NCBI GenBank assembly: GCA_937934355.1
Contig: CALGZY010000014.1
Location: forward strand, 1-12,451
DNA length: 12,451 nt
Direction of reading: 5' to 3'
Source: an uncultured Collinsella sp.
GTDB taxonomy: Bacteria; Actinomycetota; Coriobacteriia; Coriobacteriales; Coriobacteriaceae
The notes under the pieces are model-generated. The model did no database searches. It was given only the letters and a program-made list of their open reading frames with translations, and was not told where the DNA came from. Position numbers and translations under genes: made by a program. Positions 1-9,500 of the stretch are shown in pieces; position 1 is the first letter of the stretch, and each line of letters opens with the position of its first letter.

Positions 1-55
1 CGGGATTGGTCAATCTCGGCCGACTATATTTGGCTAAAATAATCCGACGCTAACA

Positions 56-138
56 GCCGGCGGCGAGGTGTTTGGTAGTCGAGCGATCCCGCAGGCGAAG
101 CCGAGGACCAGCGAGACACCAAATACCTCGCCGTCGGC
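56..138 (+). repeat. Large inverted repeat with 21-base arms, function unknown
   Basis: The arms are 56-76 and 118-138, with 41 bases between them that can extend the fold through small helices such as GGC-GAA-GCC. The arms differ at two positions (60/134 and 70/124). Both are G-U pairs if the plus strand is transcribed, but A-C mismatches if the minus strand is. That favours a plus-strand RNA hairpin. No T-tract follows. It could be a terminator or leader of a gene off the left edge, a small structured RNA, or a palindromic repeat element. No protein-coding gene is supported in 1-157. Confidence 0.6.
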
Positions 139-157
139 CGGGCCATGTCGCGGCACC

Positions 158-180
158 AAAAAACGCCCGTGCGCTCGATG
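158..180 (-). terminator. U-tract terminator of the SRP RNA
   Basis: The closing helix of the SRP RNA ends in GGGCG followed by six T residues (163-158) on the minus strand, a standard intrinsic terminator formed by the RNA's own basal stem. Confidence 0.75.
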
Positions 181-282
181 GATTCGGATGCCCGACAGAG
201 GCTCCTTATGGCTGCTTCCTTCCGGACCTGACCAGATTCGGAACATGTCGTCATCCGAACCCATCGAACGCGCTAGGCGCTC
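158..282 (-). ncRNA. ffs: Bacterial small signal recognition particle RNA (4.5S RNA)
   Basis: This RNA binds the Ffh protein and helps deliver nascent membrane and exported proteins to the Sec translocon. The hallmark is the conserved apical hairpin GGTCCGGAAGGAAGCAG, with the GGAA loop, inside 210-233 on the minus strand. I can pair the rest of the rod: GUUCC with GGAGC, CGACA with UGUCG, a long helix of about 20 base pairs with a small bulge (around 252-273 with 171-190), and a basal CGCC with GGCG. It is the short bacterial type without an Alu domain. The 5' end is set from the promoter at about 282 and the 3' end from the T-run, so both are approximate. The mature core is probably 105-120 bases. 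Confidence 0.96.
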
Positions 283-287
283 GGTAT

Positions 288-316
288 ATCTTACCTGCTC
301 CCGCCCAGCAGGGCAA
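288..316 (-). promoter_or_regulatory. Promoter of the SRP RNA gene
   Basis: On the minus strand TTGCCC (316-311) and TAAGAT (293-288) are separated by exactly 17 bases, each matching 4 of 6 consensus positions. Transcription would start near 282. The -35 box touches the foot of the adhesin terminator hairpin. Confidence 0.65.
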
Positions 317-350
317 GTGGGGCGAACCCATCGGATGGATTCGCCCCACT
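316..350 (-). terminator. Hairpin after the giant adhesin stop codon
   Basis: It begins 11 bases after the TAA. The arms are 17 bases (316-332 and 334-350) and pair completely on the minus strand, including one G-U pair. In a plus-strand RNA the same position would be a C-A mismatch, so the hairpin fits minus-strand transcription. The innermost pairs would open to give a loop of 5-7 bases. The T-tract after it is poor (TTGCCC), so termination may be partial or factor-aided. Confidence 0.6.
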
Positions 351-361
351 CGTCCATATCG

Positions 362-592
362 TTAGCGGCGCTTGCGGTACAGGACCGCGCCGCCCGCGAC
401 GGTCAGCGCGCCGATGCCGGCCATGGCGCCGAGCGCCTCGACCGGCAGGCTGCGGTCGCCGGTGTCGGGCATGCCGCCCTTGGAGCCGTCGCCGCCGGAG
501 CTGCCGCCGGAGCCGTTATCTGAACCGCTGCCCGAGCCGCCGCCCGGCGTGCCGGGGTTCTCGGGGGTGCCGGGGGTCCCGGGATTCTCGGC
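362..592 (-). other. Pro/Gly/Ser wall-spanning linker and MPDTG sorting signal
   Basis: Residues about 3910-3949 form a linker of NPGTPGTP and GSGSGS type sequence that would cross the peptidoglycan. MPDTG (3950-3954, bases 458-472) is the sortase motif. It is followed by a hydrophobic segment (about 3959-3981) and the basic tail RKRR. A sortase would cleave between Thr and Gly and join the protein to the wall. Met in place of the usual Leu at motif position 1 is a tolerated variant in actinobacterial substrates, as far as I know. Confidence 0.93.
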
Positions 593-3500
593 GTAGCTGT
601 TGGTGAAGACCGGCGGCACGTTGGCGTCGCCCTCGTAGGAGACCTTCGCCGACAGGTAGCCCGTCTTGGTGCCGTCTGCCGCCTCGTCGCCCACCGTGAC
701 GACGATCTTGTGCACCGCCTTGTCGTAGGTCACGTGCGCCTGGCCGTCGTCGACCTCGCTCACCGTGAAGGTGTAGGTGCCGGCCTGCTTGAACGTCAGC
801 GCATCGAACGTGACGCTGCCGTCCGCGGCGTTCTTGGCGGTCGACATGACCTTGCCGTCCTGGCTCTTGAGCTCAAAGCTAAACTGGCCAGCCTTGAGCT
901 TGGCGCCCTTGAGCACCTTGGCGGCGCCCAGCTTGAGGGTGACGGGTGCGGCCTCGTAGCCGTTGGTAAAGGTCGCCGAGGTGTCGCCCGCGGCATTGCC
1001 CTCGGCATCCACAAGCTCGTGCTTGATGGCGAGCGTGCCGTTTTTGGCATCGGTGACCGTCGTGCGCACGCGGTACGTCGCCTTGTCGTACGTCACGCCG
1101 CCCGCCGTGCCGGCGACTTCGCGCAGCTCGTAGCTGTGCGTGCCGGGCGCGGTGTAGGTGACGGGGCTGAGCGCGACCGTGCCGTCGGCGGCGTTCCTGC
1201 CTGTCGCCGCGACGCTCTCACTGCCGTCGGCGGCAATCTCGACCAGCTGGAACTCGAACTCGCCCTCGGCCAGGTCACGGCCCTCGAGCATCTTGCTCAC
1301 CGTGATCTGGTCGGTGACGGAGCTCGGCGTCGGGTTCACGCCGTAGGTGTTGGTGAACTCGAACGCGCCCTTGCCCTCGGGCGTGTCCTCTGCGGGCTGG
1401 ACCTCCGCGGCGAGCGTGCCCGCGTTGGTGTCCTCGACCACCTTGACCGTGAAGGTCCTAGTCGCCGTCGCGTCATTGACCACGCCGTCGACCGAACCGG
1501 ACTCGCTCACCCGGTAGGCAAACGTCTTGGTGCGCAGGCCGCCGCCGTCGATCTCGGCGTCATCGAGGTCGCTCGGCTGCTTAAACGTGACAAGGCCCAG
1601 CTCGACGTTGCCGGCGGCGTCGTTGGTCGCCTCGGTCACCGTCTTGCCGGAGGCGTCGACCGGCGCGGGCGCGCCGTCCAGCGGCTCAATCTTAAAGGTG
1701 TACTTGCCCGCGATGTCGGCCTGCGCCAGGCCGAGCCCGGCCTGGCTGAGCGCCAGCGTCTTGGTGCCCGCGAGGTCGACCGTCGCCTCGTTGGTGCCGT
1801 AGCCGTTCACGAACGACAGCATGCCGTCGGAGCCCTCGGGGTAGGCCACGGCCACATCCAGCCCGCCCTTGCCGTTATCGGTCACCTTGACGGTGATGCC
1901 AAAGCTCGACACGGCCGCCGTCACGCCGGCGGGCAGCGCCGCTGTGTCCTCGGAAACGGTATAGGGGATGGACCAGGATCCGTCGTCGGCCTTGGTGGCG
2001 GTGCCGTCCGCCACCATCTGCTCGAGAGTGTCGGTGGTGTAGGCAATGGGCGAGAACGCAAGTCCCGCGGCCTCGCCGTCGCCGGAGGCCTGGTTGGTCG
2101 CAGTCGCGACCACGTCGCCCCGGGCATCGCGGACGGAGAACGAGAACTCGCCCGCCGCCGCGGCGCGGCCCGCCAGCGTCTTGGTGGCATTAATTGCCAC
2201 GTTGCCCTCGCCGCCGAGCGTTCCGGTGGCCTCGTAGGAGTTCTCGAACGCGACCGTCACGGGCGCAGGCGTCGCCGCGGCGTCATCTGCCGTGGAGACC
2301 TCGCTGCAGGCGACCTCGACACCGTTCTTGGCAACTGTGGTCGTGACCGTGAGCTTGCCCGTCGCGGCATCGTAGGCGGGCGCGATGGTCACCGTGCGCG
2401 GCGCGGTGTCGTTGGCGTAGCCCTCGCCGCCGAGCTTGGTCTCGGTGACGGTGAAGCTGTAGGTCTTGCCCGCATCGGCGTCGGTGAACTTCACGTCGCT
2501 GCCCGCGGCACCGCCGATGAGGTCGACCAGGTCGGCCTCTCCGTCATCGGCCGCGGCCACGGCGTAGGCGTCCCCGCCGGTCTTGAGGCCGAGCTTGGCG
2601 GCCGTCTCGGCATCCGCGGTCACGGTGAAGGCGAACTGTCCCGCCTCCATGGCGCGGCCGGAGAGCGTCTTGGACAGGCGCACGCCCGCGCGGGCCGAGT
2701 AGTCGAGCTCGGTCGTGTAGGTGTTGACGAAGTCGCCGCCGCTCGCCTGCGCGATCGCGGGCGTCGTGGCCGTGAGGTTGCCGGAGCCGTCGTCGGTCAC
2801 GGCCACCGTCATCGTGGCGACGTGGCCGTCGTAGTCCACGCCGGCGATGGCCGAGCCGTCATCGAGCCTGACCTCGCGCACCGTGTAGGTGAAGGTCTTG
2901 GCGCGCACGCGCTTGCCGCCGACCTCGGCGAACCCGGCATCCTTGATGTCGTTAAGCGTGTAGCGGATGGAGCCAAAGTCGAAGGCGACCCTATCGCCCG
3001 CCTTGGTACCGGCGGCGGCCGTCACACTGACGGTCTTGGAGCCGTCGGCAGAGCCCTCGGGCATGGGCGCGCCGCCCTCGCCCGTGAGCGCGAACTGGAA
3101 GCTATCGCCCTCGGCCCAGTCGCGGCCCTTGAGCGCCTTGGTGAAGAGCCCCGCGGTGGAGACGTCTCTGCCCTCGGTGGCCGTTCCGTACGTGTTGGTG
3201 AACGCGACGGTCGCGCCGTCCTCGTTCACGGCGCCTTCGGCCTTGGAGCCGTCAGCCCCGTTAACAGCAGTCGTGTAGCCCTCGGCGGCGTCCTCGGTCA
3301 CGGTGTAGCGCGCGCCCACGGGCAGGCCGGCGATGGTCTTCTCCCCGCCGTCCTTGAGCGTGAAGGTCGTCTTGCCGTCCGCGAACGTCACGGCGTTCTC
3401 GCCCTTGCCGAAGGTGCCGGAGACGGGCTCGCCGTCCCCGTCGGTCAGCGCGACCGTGAAGCCGAACTCGCGCTGGCTGTCGCCGCCGACGACCGTCTTC

Positions 3501-6500
3501 TTGACGGTGAGGCTGCCGGTCTTGGCGGTGTTGGTAAAGATCGCCGCCTCGACCGTGCGCTCAGCAGCGTCGCCCGCATCGTCGGTCAGCTGTGCAATCT
3601 TGGTCTTGGCAAGCAGCTTACCGGCGCCGTTGTCGGTCACCGTGACGGTGGCACGATAGGTGGCCTTCGAGAACGTGAGCGACGTCTCGTCACCCGGCTG
3701 CTCGGCGATCACATAGGTATAGGTACCGGGCTTGGTGTACTCGATGGTACCGAAGTTGCCAACCTGGGCATCCTTGTGCAGCTCAATCGTCGACACGCCG
3801 TCCTTGGCACCCTTGGGCATGGGTGCCTCACCCTGGGCAGTCAGTGTCATGGTAAAGGCATCCGATGTCATCCAGTTGCGACCGGAGATCTTCTTTTGCA
3901 CCTTAAAGGCGCTCTCCACCTTCGTGGACTCCACGCTGTAGACGTTGGTGAAGCCCACCTGCGTCGCCTGTCCGACGGTACCCTTCTGGGGGTTCGCCTT
4001 ATCGACAACCGCAAAGCCGTCCTCGCTCGTCATGAGCTCACCCTTGGAATCGAGCTCCTGCACCTCGTAGTGAGCACCCGTGGGCAAGGTAACCGTGACG
4101 GAGCCGCCGTCCTTAAGCACGATGGTGTCACCGCTCTTGATCTGTCCGCTTACATAAGTGCCATTGGTGCCGCTGGGGCGACCGGCGTACGCAAAGGTGC
4201 CGGCCAGAGGCGTTGTGCCATCGGCCTGGTAGAGCAGCACCTTAAAGGTAAATGCCTTGTTGGGCGCGGTGATGCCTTCGGCGGCCGTGACCGTCTTGCT
4301 CAACGTCAGGCGCCCGTCAGAAACCTGATCGGTGGTGGTGTTGGTCTTGACGGCAGGATTGTTGCCGACCGCCACCGACGCCTGGTTGGAGATGTCGCCC
4401 GAAGCGCCACCGCTCTTAAACGCGTCCTCGGTCACGCGGACCTTAAACTGAACCGCGCCCTCCTTGCCGGCGGGAACGTCCTTCAATGTCCAAGTGAGGT
4501 TGCCGTCATTGTCCTTGGAGCCGGCATCCTTATGGTCGCCGGCGAACTCCACGAACTCGGTTCCCGCGGGAACGGCATCGGTGATCGTCACCGTGGCAGA
4601 CGCGCCCTCGGTGTTCTTGTAGCCGATGGTGTAGGTGAGCTCATCACCCAGCGCCACACCCGACTCATTCGAATCCTGGGCATCGCTCTCGGACTTCTTG
4701 GGCACGTAGTTGGTCGTGGTGCCGGTATAGCTCTTGTTGTCAACCCAAACGGTGGCAGTGTTATTGATGGTGCCGACAGCGCTTTGGGCGTCCTTCACAG
4801 CATCCTCGGTAATCTTGACGCGCACGCGCACCGAACCGTGACTGCCCGCAGGCTGCTCGCCCAGGTTCCAGGTGAGCGACTGGCCACTCGCGGTGCCCTT
4901 ATCGGCGTTCTTGCCCTCAAAGGCCTCGAACACAACGCCAGTGGGAAGCTCGTCGGTCACGGTCACGTTGGCGGAGACCAGGTTGCCGTCAGCATCGGTC
5001 TCGGCGTTGACCCAGTTGATGGTATAGACGTAGGAGTCGCCCACAGAGAGCAGCTGCCCGTCGATGTCCACATCGGGCTTCGCGACCGTGCCGATCGTCT
5101 TGACCTTATCGCGCGTATTGTGGAAAACGATCTTGCCCTTCTCGGTACCATTGCGATAGGTCACCTTGGGCGTCAGCGTGCCGTCGTTGTTGTCGGTCAC
5201 CTCGAGCAGCACGCGGCACGTCGCGGACGTATCCACGGGGCGCACGCCCTCGGGCAGGTTAGCCAAGCGCTCTTTTGCCACCAGGTTAAAGCTGTAGGTG
5301 GTGGTGTGGTCGGCATTGTGGCGCTTGGTGGCAATGCCATCGTTGACGGCGCCAGCAAGGTCAATCGTCTGCTCATTAGATTCGCCAGCAGCATTGCCAA
5401 GCTTAAAGTTGACCTTACCGAAGTCGACCGTGGCGATACCGTTATCGCTCGCCTGGGTCTTACCCTCATCCATCCATACGAGCTCGCCGTCGGCCTTCTC
5501 GGCATACAAGTCAAATGTATACTGGTCAGCCTCGATCTTGTCGCGGGAGTCCATTACCTTCTCGGCAGCAAGACCCTCAAAGGTTCCTTTCGCGATGTAG
5601 CTGTTGGTAAAGGACACCTGGGCCTTGGCGGTACCGCTCTCGGAGCTAAACTTCGCATCAGCGGAAAGCTCGACGTTCTTGGCGTCATAGTGCTTGGCCG
5701 TGGTCACGGTATAGAGCGAACCGTTATCGCGTTTCTTAACCGCAATCTCTACCTTCCAATAGGTGGAGTCGTATGTATAGCCGCCCTTGCCGCCGTCATT
5801 CTCGACAACCTTGTAGGTAAACGTCTTACCCGCATCTTTCGTCGCAAAGGTCAGGCCGCCCAAAATACCGGTATGGGACGTGCCGTCGGCCTGCGGCTCA
5901 TCGTTAGTCACGGTGAGCTTGCCCTCATCCGCGCGCAGCAGCTTGTTGAGCTTTTCGATTGAAGCATCGTCCTTGCCCGTCACTGTAAAGCCAAACATGC
6001 CGGCATGCAGGTCGTGCCCGTTAAGCGTCTTGACGATCTCCAAACCGCCCTGGAGCTCATAGCTCGTCGAAGTGCGATACCTATTGGTGAAGATGAAGCC
6101 TTCCGAGCCGGTCGTACCATCGTCGCGGGCCACAAGCTTGCCGCCCTCATCGGTTACAGTGATGGTCAGGGTATAGGTGTGCTCGTCATACGTCCACTCG
6201 CCGAGGCCGCCATTCGGGGCCAGCTCGTTAATAGCAAACTTATACGTGCCCGGCTTGTTAAAGGTGAGCTTTGAGAAGTTAACCTGATAGTGTTCCCCGT
6301 CCTTGAGGCCCTCCTTCGTTTGCCTCTTCTCAACATAGCTGTTGTCCGCACTCATCGAAGAGCCGGTGATAAGCTTGCCGTTGATGGCAGCCTTGGTAGC
6401 ATCGTCAGCCGCAGTCATAGCAAAGGTGAACTTGCCCGGAGCATCGGCACCGGCAACCACCTTCGTCACGGACGGGGTGTAGGTTGCCGCCTCGGTGACC

Positions 6501-9500
6501 GTATAGGTGTTCTTGAATTTGACCGTCGCGACACCGGTGGACGTTGCACCAGACGGATAGATCCACTGGCCCTCGAGCTCGTCCTTGCCATCGACCTGCT
6601 TGCTTACCGCTGTCGTGACTCTAAGCGTACCGTCGCCGTTATCCGCCACGACAGCCTTAACCGTATGGACCGTCTTGTCGTACGTATAGTCCGTCGCCTT
6701 GTCGTCAATCTCACTCACCGTATAGGTGAACGTCTTGCCGGCATCATCCTGAGTGAAGGTCAACCCACCCGCAGGTATCAAACTAACGGTCTTGGGGGCG
6801 TCGGCCTCGACATTTGCGGTCTCAAAGACCTTGCCGTCCGTGGAAATGCCAACCTTGCTGGCAGATATCTCGTCGGCAGGCTTGACGATATAACGGAACG
6901 TGCTCTTAGGCGAGCCAAAAATGGTCGCGTCCTTGGGATACGTCAACGTCTTCTCGATCTGCAGACCGCCAGCAGCGCCATAGTCGAGGCTTGCCGTGTA
7001 ACGGTTCACAAACGAGACAGTAGGCGTCGTGACGCCAACCTCACTTGCATCGTACTGCTGCACGTAGGTAGTCGAATCTTGCTTGAGCTGGACGATCTTT
7101 TCGTCCGTCAGCGCGCTCGCGTCGGCGCCGTCGCCCAGCAGCTCCGTCACACCCGCGCCCTTGAGCACGGTCGTCACGGTGTAGAGCTTGGCAGGGTCGT
7201 TTTTGCGCGCAAGAACCTTGACGAGCACGATGGCGTCGCCCGTGTAGCCGGTGTCATAGGTGTAGCCGGCAGCCGCAGGCTGGTTCTCGTGGATGCGATA
7301 GGCAAACGTACGCCCCAGATCCTGTTCCGTGAGCTCACGGGCAAAGAGCTTCTCCGCCCCACTCGCGCTCACCACGGTGCCGGGCACGCCGGCCCCCGCA
7401 GCCGTATTAGACAGGCTGGCCTCGGAGCCATCGACCGATGTCTGAACGCCGTTGTGCCAAAGGCCTGTCGCGGTAAAGGTAAACTGTCCCGCGGCAGAGG
7501 CGCGACCCTCGAGGGTCTTGCTGACCGTCACGCCACCAAAGGTGCCCGATGCATGGTACGCGTTGGTAAAGGCAGCCTTGTCGGTTACGGCCTTGTCCGC
7601 ATCGGAGGCACCGGTGTTGGCGTAGGTCACGCTCGACACGCGCAGCTTGCCCGTGTGGTTGCCCGACTCATCCAGATCGGTCACCACGACGGTCGCGCGT
7701 GCAGTGTGCTTGTCCATGGACATGCCCGCCTGGCCATCCCGCGCAGCATCCTCGGTGATGTTGAAGCTAAAGGTACCCGCGCGGTTGAACGTCACGGTCG
7801 GGGCGGCTTCGGCGCCAAAGGCGAACGATGCCACGCGTCCCGACGCGGGCGCGTTGGCGACAGCTTGGTTAGTGCCGATAGCAACGGCCCCATCCGTCAC
7901 TGCCTTTGCGGTGGTCTTACCCAGACCAGTTGCACTGGCATCGTCCGTAGCGGCGGCAAGGTTAAAGGTATAGCTCTCGTCCTGGTTCCAGTCACGACCG
8001 CTCACGGTCTTTTGGCCCTGCAGGGTCGCGCTCGTGGGATCCACGCTATATATATTGGTAAAGGAAGGCGTAACGTTCGTGTCCAGCTGCTTTACCGAAC
8101 CGTCTTCTGTAATCTTGTAGTACTCGATCGAAGTCTGGATGCCAGCACCCTTCTCGGCGTTGCGCACCACGGCGTAATAGACCGATCCATCGTAGGTCAT
8201 GCTCGTAACGCTGCCGGGATTCTCGGCGAACTTGTAAACGTAGGCACGTCCCGCATCCGCCTTGGCGGTATAGGAGATCGCCGGCCACGTCACCGTACCG
8301 TCGGCGTTATTGCCCACGGTCGCGGTGTTACCCTCGGTACCCTGAGGCATGGGGGCCGCCATGTTCTTATCGACCGTATCGAGGCTGAATACCGCGCTGG
8401 CATCTGCATAGCCACCCACGCCCTCGAGCTTAAAGTCAAAGGTATTCTGGGCAAGCGGGAACGTCCCGGCGTTGTCGGTCAGGTTCTTTTGGGCATGGAT
8501 GATGATGCTATGTTCGTGCGTATCGTAGCGGTTGGTGAAGGTTGCGCCCTTACCGGCAACATCCGTCTTGGTGTCGACACCCGCGTCGTCGCACTCCTGC
8601 ACCATCTTCACGCTCTTAACGACCAGAGCACCGGCATGGTTATCCTCCACCACGACCGTCGCGGTATAGACAGCAGCGGAGTAGCTTATGCCGTCTGCCC
8701 TGGCGTCGGATCCGGGGATAACCTCCGAGATGGTATAGGTGTAGGTACCCGGCTTCCTATAGGTAATATCGCCAAACGTCGCCGTCCGGGTTTTCTCGGT
8801 GAGCTCAACCGTAGCCACCTTGCTCTTGGCAACGCCGGGCATGGGAACGCCGTCGTCGGCTGTAAGCTGCACGGTAAAGGTATCGCCATCGGCCCAATTG
8901 CGGCCCTCGAGCACCTTCTTGGCGCTTAGGCCATTCTGGGCGTCAAGCGTTACGCGGTTGGCGCTGTAGTTGTTGATGAACTCAAGCGTGTTGCTCGCGG
9001 GAATCTTTCCGTCCACGAGCGCGGCGATCTTGCCCGTGATAGTGTTGCCGGTTCCTGATTGCTTCTCGCCACCGACCTTGCGGTTCACGAGGCTAAAGCC
9101 AGCCGGAAGCACCGACTCGTCGGCAGAGCCGGTCACAGTGTTAACGATGCTCGCCAGCACATTGCCACTGGACTCCTCGCCCTTAGTGGTGAGCTCGCTC
9201 ACGCTATAGCTGTCGCCCTGCTTAAGGTCGTATACGCGAATGGTCTCGCCGGCCTTAATGGAATGGGTGTCGCCGTTCCTAAGCTTAAAGGAATTGCCCA
9301 CAGCGTTGCCGCTCGCATCGAACACATGCGCCTCGTAGCCCTCCTGGGACCCCGGCAGGGTGAACTTAAACGTAAACGTCAGATCCTTATCATTCGCATC
9401 CTTAGTGGGTGCAGTAAGACCATCATCTGCTGTCACGGTCTTAGTCACTTGCAGGCGTGCCACGCGACGATCGGTATACTGCACACCCGTTGCCGTGGTA

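Noticed and set aside
177..343. Shared 10-base string gatggattcg in the SRP RNA (177-186) and the terminator hairpin (334-343)
   Set aside because: It is short, and each copy is explained by its own stem. It is not enough to call a repeat element.
24..523. Short open frames on both strands near the left edge
   Set aside because: They run across the SRP RNA gene, the long inverted repeat or the adhesin C-terminus, and have no ribosome binding site or recognisable protein features.
710..5962. A 1750-codon open frame on the plus strand, and another of 879 codons at 6290-8929
   Set aside because: Both are exactly codon-aligned with the adhesin gene on the opposite strand. Stops would need TTA, CTA or TCA codons in the real gene, and this GC-rich gene rarely uses them. 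The frame at 710 ends where the adhesin uses a TCA serine codon. The translations look like low-complexity Arg/Gly/Val/Leu shadows with no domains.
6900..6965. A YPK tripeptide (TLTYPKDATIF) in one stalk domain, recalling the pilin polymerisation motif
   Set aside because: It lies in the lysine strand of a mid-stalk domain, lacks the W-x-x-x-V-x-V spacing of the pilin motif, and no sortase C or partner pilin is visible.
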